Positions 29,883 through 38,150 of a stretch of DNA of 53,011 bases are shown piece by piece. Source of the DNA: Clostridium sp. CAG:253 (GTDB lineage: Bacteria; Bacillota; Clostridia; Lachnospirales; Lachnospiraceae); NCBI GenBank assembly GCA_000436755.1, contig FR887341.1:1-53011 (forward strand). Reading direction: 5' to 3'. Position 1 is the stretch's first letter. Every line of letters begins with the position of its first letter. The position numbers and the translations under genes are program-made. Below the pieces are notes generated by a model that worked only from the letters and a program-made list of their open reading frames with translations, searched no databases and was not told where the DNA came from.

Positions 29883-29957
29883 GCACAAAATCCTCCTAAA
29901 TTTATCTGCCAATTAACAAAAATTCTTATATATTAACACTCTGCCTTATTTAAGTCT

Positions 29958-29986
29958 AATATAATACCTGTTTACTAAAATGTCAA
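29958..29986 (-). promoter_or_regulatory. galKT promoter with operator half-sites
   Basis: On the minus strand: -35 TTGACA (29981-29986), 17-bp spacer, -10 TATATT (29958-29963). The spacer contains TAGTAAACA. The same half-site recurs at 29991-30000 and around 30008-30027, the pattern expected for repression by the divergent LacI-type protein. Confidence 0.8.
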
Positions 29987-30040
29987 GAATTGTTTACTAT
30001 TATTTTTACTAAATGTTTACTGTATTTTTTATAAATAATC

Positions 30041-30084
30041 TCGACAATCTTTGCTTATTGTGTTACCATATGTTTAGTAAACAT
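30041..30084 (+). promoter_or_regulatory. galR promoter and palindromic operator
   Basis: -35-like TCGACA (30041-30046), 17-bp spacer, -10-like TACCAT (30064-30069), followed immediately by the perfect palindrome ATGTTTAGTAAACAT (30070-30084). Autoregulation is likely. The remainder of this 331-bp divergent region (to 30213) is leader with no further recognised element. Confidence 0.65.
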
Positions 30085-30213
30085 TTGTGTATTTAAACAG
30101 ATACAATTTTGGTTACTGTTGTTACTGTCACACCTACTGTGCGACCAGCAGCCAATTTTCTTTTTTACAAATAAACTTATAAAAACTAATTTAACGAAGA
30201 AAGAGGGCGTTAT

Positions 30214-31227
30214 ATGGCAACAATTCGTGATATAGCAAAGAAAGCAGGCGTTTCTCCCGGTGCAGTTTCAAGAATATTAAACAACGATACTACACTTCAT
30301 GTCTCAGCCGAAACACGAAAAAAAGTGTTGAATACTGCAAAAAATTTAAATTATAAAAAGTTTCCGAGAGCAAATACCCCCGCCGCAAAAAACACCTTTA
30401 CAATGGGTATAGTTTTATGGTTTTCAGCCGAAGAAGAATTAAAAGACAACTATTATCTCAAAGCAAGACAGGGTGTAGAAGATTTCTGTGAAAAAAATAA
30501 TATAAATGTACTCCGTGTATTTCCCGGAGACTCCGAAAACTTTTCAAAATTAAACGATGTTGACGGACTTATATGTATAGGTAAATTCAGCCGTGAAGAA
30601 ATCAAAAATTTCATTGATATATGTAACAATATTGTATTCCTCGATATGGCTGTAGACGAATTTAACATCACCTCCTTATCAATGGATTTTGAACACGCTG
30701 TTTACAGCGCACTTGATTATCTTACAGGGCTTGGTCACAAAAAAATTGCATTCTTAGGCGGAAAAGAATATGTCGGAAATCATGAACTTATAACAGATGC
30801 CCGCACAACTGCCTATAAAAAATATATGAATCACAGAAAAATGGATTATAAACCTTATTTTAAAGAAGGAAGTTTTACCTTTGAATCCGGTTGCAATATG
30901 ATGAATGAACTTTTTAATGAAAATAATATTCCAACTGCCGTATTTGCGGCAAATGATGTTATTGCACTCGGAGCAATGAAAGCAATTCGCGAAAATAATT
31001 TTAAAATTCCTAACGATATATCCGTTATAGGTTTTAACGACGAAGAAACAAGCGCCTACATTGAGCCTCCGCTTACAACCATACACGCTCCGGCATACGA
31101 TATGGGGCAACATGGTGCAAACCTTGTGTACGTCGCTTCAAATCTCAGCATAAAAACACCGCTTAAGGCTAAAATACCGTGTGAACTTGTGGTAAGAGAA
31201 AGCTGTAGGAAAAATATTGGAAGATAG
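30214..31227 (+). CDS. galR: LacI-family transcriptional regulator (GalR-like)
   Basis: 337 residues. N-terminal helix-turn-helix TIRDIAKKAGVSPGAVSRIL with the hinge region to about 60, then a periplasmic-binding-like effector domain ending with GFNDEETSAYIEPPLTTI and PCELVVRES. Divergent from galK with TGTTTA/TAAACA operator sites between, so it is probably the repressor of galactose use. The ATG at 30214 has AGAGGG upstream. Confidence 0.9.
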   Translation: MATIRDIAKKAGVSPGAVSRILNNDTTLHVSAETRKKVLNTAKNLNYKKFPRANTPAAKNTFTMGIVLWFSAEEELKDNYYLKARQGVEDFCEKNNINVLRVFPGDSENFSKLNDVDGLICIGKFSREEIKNFIDICNNIVFLDMAVDEFNITSLSMDFEHAVYSALDYLTGLGHKKIAFLGGKEYVGNHELITDARTTAYKKYMNHRKMDYKPYFKEGSFTFESGCNMMNELFNENNIPTAVFAANDVIALGAMKAIRENNFKIPNDISVIGFNDEETSAYIEPPLTTIHAPAYDMGQHGANLVYVASNLSIKTPLKAKIPCELVVRESCRKNIGR

Positions 31228-31277
31228 TTCATGAAAAATAAAAAATCTGAAAACACTTTTAAAATAATAGATTTTCA

Positions 31278-31318
31278 AAAACACTCAGACAGTTTTATCT
31301 AAATGCTCTGAGTGTTTT
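31278..31318 (+). terminator. bidirectional terminator after galR
   Basis: Perfect 12-bp stem AAAACACTCAGA/TCTGAGTGTTTT with a 17-base loop and T-runs on both strands. It also serves the small minus-strand ORF at 31342. Confidence 0.85.
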
Positions 31319-31341
31319 CATTCTTACTAGATATTTTATTT

Positions 31342-31536
31342 TTACTTCTTATTAAGTTCGTTTTTAATCTTTTTTGTATCCTTATATGTAGCATAATTTA
31401 AAGCTGCATTTAACTTTGCAAGAGTATTAGCTTTAGTAGTTTCATCTTTAATCTTCTTTGTATATTCCAGTTGTTCCTCAGCAATTTCATTTGTCATTTT
31501 TGAAAGATCCAGCATAGCACTCTGCTTTTGTTCCAT
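31342..31536 (-). CDS. small coiled-coil hypothetical protein
   Basis: 64 residues, almost entirely helical and rich in Lys, Glu and Thr (for example EEQLEYTKKIKDETTKANTL), without a signal or membrane segment. Weak ribosome site AGGGACAG before the ATG. It is followed by a good terminator, which favours a real gene. No function can be assigned. Confidence 0.45.
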   Translation of the reverse strand: MEQKQSAMLDLSKMTNEIAEEQLEYTKKIKDETTKANTLAKLNAALNYATYKDTKKIKNELNKK

Positions 31537-31553
31537 TCTGTCCCTATATTGTA

Positions 31554-31661
31554 ATGTATCATATAAATTCTGTTACGGTTCCGAACCACAAAGGACATGA
31601 TTTAACAATTGGAGTTCTTAAAAGTATCGAAAAAGTAACAGGACTGTCTCTTCGGAGATAG
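31554..31661 (+). pseudogene. hicA toxin 3' remnant
   Basis: 35 codons reading INSVTVPNHKGHDLTIGVLK then SIEKVTGLSLRR, matching the C-terminal strand and helix of HicA mRNA interferases (pattern VxVPNHxxKDL..GTLxSIxKxxGL). The catalytic first half and any hicB are absent. The last codons are encoded inside the stem of the following terminator. Confidence 0.5.
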
Positions 31662-31680
31662 TCCTGTTACTTTTTTATTT
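31630..31680 (-). terminator. very strong UUCG-loop terminator
   Basis: 21-bp stem (31630-31650 with 31655-31675, one G-T pair) closed by a C(TTCG)G tetraloop, with T-runs on both sides. It ends the arabinanase transcript on the minus strand and would also stop plus-strand transcripts. Confidence 0.93.
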
Positions 31681-31696
31681 TAAAATCCAGACATTC

Positions 31697-34249
31697 TTAC
31701 TTTACTGCAGCCAATATCCACTTCTGGCAGTCACCGCCCCAGAAATTCCACTGATTTATGTTTCCGCCTGAATCCCTGCTCCAGTCATACACATCAAGAC
31801 CTGATTTACAGCTTGATGCCTTTGACAATACTGCATATGTTCCATCTGACTGTTTGCTTAATTTAAACAACTGATTTGTCCCTTTGTTCAGACTGTACTG
31901 TACAATGTTGGTTCCGTCCGCAGCACTTCCCATTGCCACATCAAGTGCCTTTGTATAATTTGATGCTCCTGTAAGTATATAGTAATATCCGTCACCATTT
32001 GATACTATCTTATATTTCTGTGATGCAAATCCATTATATGCCCACTGCTGGATATTCGCATGGTCTGCCGAACTTCCGTCTGCCACATCTAAATATTTGC
32101 CTGAAAACTTGTTTCTTATATAAAATATTCCCTCCGTCTTGCTTACTTTAACTGAATTTTTTGTTCCCCATATCGTCTGATTATTTTTTCCTATCAATGA
32201 GAATGTCATAACTTCATTGTGGCTCGGTGTTTCATCCTTCTGCTTGAAAAATACACCTTTATACATCACACCGTCTATAACCATCTGACAATAATATGTT
32301 CCTTTAATATAACTCCAGCTTCCCGTCACATCCCCGGTGATTTTTCCGTTGGAATTTAATTTTATTTTCTGTGTTGTAAGCATTCCGACATTTTTTGTTG
32401 AAGCATCTTTTCCATGATTTACAAATTCATATTCTCCAAGCATATCTGATGCTGAATAACCTGTTTTTGAAATCGTACTTCCGAGATACTCATAAACTGC
32501 CGTAACCGGCCAGTTATCCTGATTTAAAAACTGCTGGTGTACTCTCACTTCATGGGACTCATTTCCGCTGTCAAATCTGGTGTGATAAACAAGGTATCTC
32601 TGATTGTCCGTGTCAATAAATGCTGAGTTGTGACCGGCTGATTTGTAACCCTGCATTATCGGGGTAAAGTTATAATTTCCCATAACTTTTATTCCACGGT
32701 CTGCCTGATTTGTTCCTGCTGAAAATACTGCTGAATTTCCTGCGGCATCAACATAATTTCCATTGATTGTCTTTGAACGGTACATTCTCATATGGTAGCC
32801 GCCGTCTGCCCCAAGCCATCCATATGTTACATAGAGATAATAATAACCGCTCTCTGCATCGTACTGAATGTAAGGTGCTTCGCCTGATTTTTTATATCCG
32901 CCTGCTATTTTCTTACCAAAATATCCGTCTGTGTTACCACTTGTAGTTTTTGGATATTTCGGCTGACCGGTAGCCGCGTCAAGCTCAAGAATACAAATTC
33001 CTCCTGACCATGAACCATATGTCATCCATAGTTTTCCATTTGCATCAAATAAAATACACGGATCTATCGCATTTGGATAAAGACTGCTATTATATACTCC
33101 ATTTGATGAGAACCAGTTTCCAACTTTCTCAACTTTTCCGTTATTTATCAATTTTGGAATATTGGTATTGTTATAGTTTGTATTAACAGTCTTTGTACCA
33201 AGATCAGATGTTGTCGTAACCTTAACATCTCCCTTTGTAAATCCAGAATAAACAACTGTATCTACATAAGAGAACGGACCTGTCGCAGACTTCGATACCC
33301 CATATCCTATACATGAACGCACAGCCGTTGATGATGTGCAATAATAAATCATGTACGCACCCTTACTTCCGTCTTTCCATACATAATTTTTATTGTATAT
33401 GACATCAGGTGCCCAGACACCGTATCCGCCCTTGCAATCGGAGTCATTGTAACCTGCCCACTGGAATGATGATGCAAGCGACTGTTCAAGAGATTCATTT
33501 TTTGAAGCTTTTGTGCTTCCACTGTTTTTAACAGCCGTTACAATTTCCCATTTCTGACAGTCACCGCCCCAATACTTCCATTCATTTATATTTCCACCTG
33601 CTGATTTGCTCCAGTCATATACATCAAGACCTGATTTACAATCACTTGCTTTTGTCAAAATCGCATATGTTCCGTCTGCATTCTGAACAATGCGGTATTT
33701 TTGCATTTCTCCGCCCCAATAACTCCACTGCATAATGTTAGTGCCGTCTTTTGATGAACCACCGTCAACATCGACACACTTTTTATAGCTTGTCGCACCC
33801 GTAAGAATATAATAATAACCATCACCGGTAGAGACAAATTTAAACTTCTGTGCATCAGAACCGTTGTAAGACCACTGACGGATATTTGCTCCATCTTGTG
33901 CTGAGCCATTTTCAATATCAAGGTACAATCCGCTAAACTTATTTTTGATATAATAAATACCCTCGACATTTTCACTCGCATACAAAGATTTGTTTGTATA
34001 TCCCTGAGTTCCCATAGCAGACCAGTTTCTCAAATCCTTTGATGATGCCTGTGCCATGTGTGAACCATAAATGTTATAAGAACCTGTCGATGAATCATAA
34101 AAAATTGATGGGTCATGCACGGAAATTCTCGTTGTGCTTGAAGCAGCTGATGAACTTGCCGCCGCATTGGCATCAGCAGGTACAGCCGTCATACCGGATA
34201 TGCACATTGCTGCTGCCATAAGTACAGTTGTGATTTTTTTAAGTCTCAT
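31697..34249 (-). CDS. secreted endo-arabinanase (GH43) with inserted and C-terminal ricin-type lectin domains
   Basis: 850-residue secreted enzyme, probably an endo-1,5-alpha-L-arabinanase acting on pectic arabinan. Signal peptide 1-30. The GH43 propeller begins at SVHDPSIF (catalytic base Asp46), is interrupted at about 96-237 by a ricin-B/CBM13 lectin domain (repeats ending RQWSYN, MQWSYW, NEWKYW), then resumes with GVWAPDV, Asp396 in NAIDPCI and catalytic acid Glu457 in SGEAPY. A lipocalin-like C-terminal domain (about 600-700) and a second ricin domain (about 705-850) follow. The second of two nearby ATGs (34249) has the better spacing to AGGAGA. Monocistronic. Confidence 0.92.
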   Translation of the reverse strand: MRLKKITTVLMAAAMCISGMTAVPADANAAASSSAASSTTRISVHDPSIFYDSSTGSYNIYGSHMAQASSKDLRNWSAMGTQGYTNKSLYASENVEGIYYIKNKFSGLYLDIENGSAQDGANIRQWSYNGSDAQKFKFVSTGDGYYYILTGATSYKKCVDVDGGSSKDGTNIMQWSYWGGEMQKYRIVQNADGTYAILTKASDCKSGLDVYDWSKSAGGNINEWKYWGGDCQKWEIVTAVKNSGSTKASKNESLEQSLASSFQWAGYNDSDCKGGYGVWAPDVIYNKNYVWKDGSKGAYMIYYCTSSTAVRSCIGYGVSKSATGPFSYVDTVVYSGFTKGDVKVTTTSDLGTKTVNTNYNNTNIPKLINNGKVEKVGNWFSSNGVYNSSLYPNAIDPCILFDANGKLWMTYGSWSGGICILELDAATGQPKYPKTTSGNTDGYFGKKIAGGYKKSGEAPYIQYDAESGYYYLYVTYGWLGADGGYHMRMYRSKTINGNYVDAAGNSAVFSAGTNQADRGIKVMGNYNFTPIMQGYKSAGHNSAFIDTDNQRYLVYHTRFDSGNESHEVRVHQQFLNQDNWPVTAVYEYLGSTISKTGYSASDMLGEYEFVNHGKDASTKNVGMLTTQKIKLNSNGKITGDVTGSWSYIKGTYYCQMVIDGVMYKGVFFKQKDETPSHNEVMTFSLIGKNNQTIWGTKNSVKVSKTEGIFYIRNKFSGKYLDVADGSSADHANIQQWAYNGFASQKYKIVSNGDGYYYILTGASNYTKALDVAMGSAADGTNIVQYSLNKGTNQLFKLSKQSDGTYAVLSKASSCKSGLDVYDWSRDSGGNINQWNFWGGDCQKWILAAVK

Positions 34250-34268
34250 TTTCATACTCTCCTTTAGA

Positions 34269-34318
34269 TTTGCCAAGCGAATATTCGTGGTACACTCCGC
34301 TCTTTGCCTGATAGTGTT
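34269..34318 (+). repeat. dispersed repeat family 1, diverged copy C
   Basis: Contains CCAAGCGAATATTCGTGG, CTCCGCT and TTTGCCTGATA in the same order as copy A, with many substitutions. It lies in the 5' leader of the arabinanase gene. Confidence 0.4.
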
Positions 34319-34401
34319 AAATACTAAGCCTCCAGAAACTCTCCCATACCCTATTAGATACTTTGCATAAATAATTCTAAATTATTTTATATTTTATGTT
34401 G

Positions 34402-34410
34402 ATTATATCA
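34402..34410 (-). promoter_or_regulatory. extended -10 promoter of the arabinanase gene
   Basis: Minus strand TGATATAAT, with a T/A-rich but non-canonical -35 region. It implies a leader of about 145 bases that contains repeat copy C and the palindrome CGAATATTCG. The remaining gap (34411-34566) is AT-rich with no feature I can support. Confidence 0.5.
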
Positions 34411-34566
34411 GCATTATTTCATTTTTAAAATACAAAAAAGCAAAAAATGCATATAATTTTTAATTATTATACAACTTTTTTGCTTATTTTTACTATTTAT
34501 TAAATTTGTTCTGTTTTATCTAAAACAAAAGCATTGCGAAAGTGCATATAAAAATACAGATAACTA

Positions 34567-34615
34567 CAGTCAAGCGGATATTTGCAATACACATTCACTG
34601 CCTGCTCATAACATT
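34567..34615 (+). repeat. dispersed repeat family 1, copy B
   Basis: CAGTCAAGCGGATATTTGCA to CTGCTCATAACATT. Same ends and same length as copy A, but the internal hairpin is degraded. Confidence 0.55.
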
Positions 34616-34670
34616 ACCATCTGCTATCGCAGCATATCAGTAGGGGTACAAGTCCCTTACCTGATAAGTC

Positions 34671-34749
34671 AAAAAAATCGCCACTTATATAACTCAATCA
34701 ATCTCCAAAAGACTAATCCTTTAGAATCGATACATACAAGTGACGATTT
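34671..34749 (-). terminator. terminator of tcdA with a long loop
   Basis: Minus strand stem AAATCGTCACTT / AAGTGGCGATTT (one U-G pair) followed by seven T. The loop of about 51 bases contains a smaller hairpin around AAAGGATTAGTCTTT. Confidence 0.75.
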
Positions 34750-34792
34750 CTTTATTTATGCCGCTTAATATCAATATTTATTTTCGATTAAT

Positions 34793-35548
34793 TTACTCCG
34801 CAATAATATCCTTTACTACCTCACCTGCAATAATAAGACCTGCTACGGCTGGCACAAATGCCATACTTCCCGGTACTGCTCGTCTCTGCAGGCATGTACG
34901 CTGTACTCCCGGAGGACATATGCAATTGTTCTTGCAATTATCATTTTCATCCTCAATAGGTGTCATAGGTTTTTCTTCCGAATAAACAACTTTAAGCTTT
35001 TTCACGCCGCGTTTTTTAAGTTCACGACGCATTACTTTTGCGAGCGGGCACACTTTTGTCTTATAAATATCAGCTACTTTAAATGCGCTTGCATCCATTT
35101 TATTGCCTGCTCCCATACAGCTTATTATCGGAGTTCCTGTTTCCTGACATTTCATAACAAGTGATATTTTTGCTGTCACAGTATCTACCGCATCTACAAC
35201 ATAATCATATTCCTCAAACGGAAATGTGTCTGCATTTTCAGGCAGGAAAAATGTCTTATAAACATTGACTGTAACCTTTGGATTTATTTCTAATATGCGT
35301 TCACGCATAATGTCTACTTTGTCTTTTCCCACAGTTTTTCTTGTCGCAATAAGCTGACGGTTCAAGTTTGTAAGACACACTTTATCATCATCTATCAAAT
35401 CTATCTGTTCAACTCCGCTTCTGACAAGTGCATCAACCGTATAACCTCCGACTCCGCCTATACCAAACACAGCAACTCTTGATTTGTGAAGTTTTTCAAT
35501 CCCTTCTTTTCCTATTAACAATTCTGAACGTGAAAATTGATTTTGCAT
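34793..35548 (-). CDS. tcdA: tRNA threonylcarbamoyladenosine dehydratase (TcdA/CsdL)
   Basis: E1-like enzyme that cyclises t6A37 of tRNAs to ct6A using ATP. 251 residues. ATP-binding GIGGVGGYTVDALVRSG, DDDKVCLTNLNRQ, and the C-terminal Cys-containing segment CICPPGVQRTC are visible. It directly follows metG by 22 bp, so both translation-related genes are probably cotranscribed and under the T-box. The ATG at 35548 is preceded by a weak GGAGG-like site. Confidence 0.92.
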   Translation of the reverse strand: MQNQFSRSELLIGKEGIEKLHKSRVAVFGIGGVGGYTVDALVRSGVEQIDLIDDDKVCLTNLNRQLIATRKTVGKDKVDIMRERILEINPKVTVNVYKTFFLPENADTFPFEEYDYVVDAVDTVTAKISLVMKCQETGTPIISCMGAGNKMDASAFKVADIYKTKVCPLAKVMRRELKKRGVKKLKVVYSEEKPMTPIEDENDNCKNNCICPPGVQRTCLQRRAVPGSMAFVPAVAGLIIAGEVVKDIIAE

Positions 35549-35570
35549 TTAGACCTCCGTATCGTATCCA

Positions 35571-37562
35571 CTAGCAGATTTCTGCTCCTGCCGGCATTTT
35601 CTTTTCAGGTGTCATAAGCGACAGATTTCCTTCTGCATCTTCTGCGCAAAGCAACATTCCCTCTGATAATACTCCTGCAAGTTTAGCCGGTTTAAGGTTT
35701 ACAAGTACCATTACCTTTTTGCCAACCATCTCTTCTGCAGAGTAATGCTTTTTAATTCCTGATACGATTTGTTTTACTTCACTTCCGATTTTTACCTGTG
35801 AGCAGAGAAGTTTCTTTGACTTCTTAACTTCCTCACATGCGATTATCTCTCCTACCTGGAACTGCATTTTCTCAAAATCATCAAATGTAATTTCAGGTTT
35901 TGCTTCTATGTCTATTACTTCCTCATCTGACTCTGCTTCTTCTGCTGCACCGGCGGCTGCTTTCTGCGCTGCCTGAATTTCCTCAGCTTTTGCAAGCACT
36001 TCTTTTACGTCCAATCTCATAAAGAGAATTTCAGGTGCATCTGTTACCTTTGTTCCTGATTCATAAAGACCGAATTTATCCATATCTTCAAGTGCACGCT
36101 CTGTTGTGTTGAGCTGTTTTAAAATCTTCTCTGTTGTTTCAGGCATAAATGATTTCAAAAGACTTGCACCGATAGTAATACTCTCAATAAGGTTGTAAAG
36201 AACTGTTGAAAGTCTGTCTTTCTTTGACTCATCTTTACCGAGTACCCAAGGCTCTGTCTCGTCGATATATTTGTTACATCTCTTAAAGATTGTAAATACT
36301 TCTGTAATTGCATCTGCAACACGAAGCTTATCCATTTTTTCTTCAACTTTCTTTGGTACGGAAAGTACGAATGACTTAAGGTCATCATCAACGCTTTCAG
36401 CAGCTCCTTTATCCTCTGCAACTCCGCCAAGATACTTGTTTGTCATTGAAATTGTTCTATTTACAAGGTTTCCAAGTGTGTTTGCAAGGTCTGAGTTCAT
36501 ACGCTCAACCATGAGTTCCCATGTGATTACACCATCATTTTCAAATGGCATCTCATGAAGTACAAAGTAACGAACAGCATCTACTCCGAACATATCTACG
36601 AGGTCGTCTGCATAAATTACGTTTCCTTTTGACTTACTCATCTTACCCTCTCCCTGAAGAAGCCAAGGGTGACCAAATACCTGCTTTGGAAGTGGAAGCC
36701 CAAGTGCCATAAGCATGATTGGCCAATAAATTGTATGGAATCTAAGAATATCTTTACCTATAAGATGAAGGTCTGCAGGCCAGAATTTTTCAAAAAGGTC
36801 TGTTCCTGTTTCACTTGTATCGTTGTTTCCGTCAACATCGTATCCAAGTCCTGTGATATAGTTGCTGAGTGCATCAACCCATACATATACAACATGACCC
36901 GGGTCAAAGTCTACAGGAATGCCCCATTTAAATGAAGTACGTGATACACACAAATCCTGAAGTCCCGGAAGAAGGAAGTTATTCATCATCTCGTTTTTGC
37001 GTGATTCAGGCTGGATAAATTCAGGATGTGTCTTTATATGCTCAATAAGTCTGTCTGCATAATTGCTGAGTTTAAGGAAATATGCTTCCTCTTTTGCTGG
37101 CTGACATTCTCTTCCACAGTCAGGACACTTTCCATCTACAAGCTGTGATGATGTAAAGAATGATTCACAAGGTGTACAGTACATTCCTTCATAATATCCC
37201 TTGTAGATGTCTCCCTGCTCATATAACTTTTTAAATATTTTCTGAACCTGCTTCTCATGGTATTCGTCAGTTGTTCTGATAAATTTATCATATGAAGTAT
37301 TCATTAAATCCCAAATTGATTTAATCTGTCCTGATACATCATCTACAAATTTCTTTGGTGTTATACCTGCTTCATCAGCTTTTATCTCAATCTTCTGTCC
37401 ATGCTCATCTGTTCCTGTCTGAAAACGGACATCATATCCCTGCTGTCTTTTAAATCTTACAATACTGTCTGCAAGAACTGCCTCATATGTGTTTCCAATA
37501 TGCGGTTTACCTGATGTATAAGCAATCGCTGTTGTTAAATAAAATTTCTTTTTCTCTGCCAT
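35571..37562 (-). CDS. metG: methionyl-tRNA synthetase
   Basis: 663 residues. Class I synthetase with PHIGN (HIGH motif) near the N-terminus, zinc knuckle CTPCESFF...CPDCGREC, KMSKSKGN, an anticodon-binding helical domain and a C-terminal Trbp111-like tRNA-binding domain (FQVGEIIACEEVKKSKKLL). The ATG at 37562 follows AGGAGG; the upstream in-frame extension overlaps the T-box terminator and is rejected. Confidence 0.98.
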   Translation of the reverse strand: MAEKKKFYLTTAIAYTSGKPHIGNTYEAVLADSIVRFKRQQGYDVRFQTGTDEHGQKIEIKADEAGITPKKFVDDVSGQIKSIWDLMNTSYDKFIRTTDEYHEKQVQKIFKKLYEQGDIYKGYYEGMYCTPCESFFTSSQLVDGKCPDCGRECQPAKEEAYFLKLSNYADRLIEHIKTHPEFIQPESRKNEMMNNFLLPGLQDLCVSRTSFKWGIPVDFDPGHVVYVWVDALSNYITGLGYDVDGNNDTSETGTDLFEKFWPADLHLIGKDILRFHTIYWPIMLMALGLPLPKQVFGHPWLLQGEGKMSKSKGNVIYADDLVDMFGVDAVRYFVLHEMPFENDGVITWELMVERMNSDLANTLGNLVNRTISMTNKYLGGVAEDKGAAESVDDDLKSFVLSVPKKVEEKMDKLRVADAITEVFTIFKRCNKYIDETEPWVLGKDESKKDRLSTVLYNLIESITIGASLLKSFMPETTEKILKQLNTTERALEDMDKFGLYESGTKVTDAPEILFMRLDVKEVLAKAEEIQAAQKAAAGAAEEAESDEEVIDIEAKPEITFDDFEKMQFQVGEIIACEEVKKSKKLLCSQVKIGSEVKQIVSGIKKHYSAEEMVGKKVMVLVNLKPAKLAGVLSEGMLLCAEDAEGNLSLMTPEKKMPAGAEIC

Positions 37563-37581
37563 TTTGAACCTCCTATAAAAT

Positions 37582-37950
37582 AAAAAAGCCTTTAAGAACA
37601 TCATAAAATATTCTTAAAGGCGATTATACCGCGTTACCACTTTAATTCATCCGCACTTCAGAATGCGAACCTCAACCACTGCCATCACAGTGCCACGCTT
37701 TAACGGGCGTACCCGGTACCTCCTACTTTTATCGTTACTATACTATCACTATATTTACGCCTCATCTGCGGCATAAATATAAGATTATGTTCAGAGTGTA
37801 CAGCTCCAAGACCATCTTCTGCTACATTCCATATGCCCTTTCTCAGCAACGGGTTACTTCCATATATAATGTACTAAGCAACTCTGCGGGTTCTCTGTAA
37901 TACTTTCTGTAACATACTTTTCTTTTCACAGCCTTTTTCATTCATAGATA
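37582..37950 (-). promoter_or_regulatory. T-box riboswitch (methionine)
   Basis: Minus-strand leader of metG. The T-box core GTGGTAACGCGG lies at about 37628-37640 and pairs with uncharged tRNA. The mutually exclusive terminator is the perfect stem GCCTTTAAGAA/TTCTTAAAGGC (37588-37621), followed by six T. The upstream part folds as a long Stem I. A CATATGGAATG segment there could present the ATG specifier, but this assignment is tentative. Transcription proceeds when Met-tRNA is uncharged. Confidence 0.93.
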
Positions 37951-37955
37951 AATGT

Positions 37956-37984
37956 ATTTTAATATGTGGGTTGGTATTTGTCAA
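37956..37984 (-). promoter_or_regulatory. metG promoter
   Basis: On the minus strand: -35 TTGACA (37979-37984), 17-bp spacer, -10 TAAAAT (37956-37961). Start about 10 bases before the T-box leader. Confidence 0.85.
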
Positions 37985-38094
37985 CTGTTAATGTAGCAGT
38001 TACAGTTCCACTTTAAGGACTTTGCTATTGATGACACATTTCTTTCGCTGTCCTCATTCTCATAAAGTGCCATAAGTACCTGCAGCTTTAACAT
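37981..38094 (-). pseudogene. possible winged-helix regulator remnant
   Basis: 37 codons, MLKLQVLMALYENEDSERNV then SSIAKSLKW, resembling the first helices of a MarR-type DNA-binding domain before running into a stop. No ribosome site. Its stop codon overlaps the metG -35 box. Low confidence; it may be chance. Confidence 0.3.
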
Positions 38095-38150
38095 TTCGTT
38101 TTTTCTCAAAATAACATTGACTGATGTGCTTTTTTTATCAAAAAGAGTTT

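Noticed and set aside
34250..34400. Riboswitch in the arabinanase leader
   Set aside because: Short stretches resemble glycine or purine aptamer motifs (GGGAGAG, TCAGGCAAA), but the conserved cores and paired arms are missing, and part of the region is repeat copy C.
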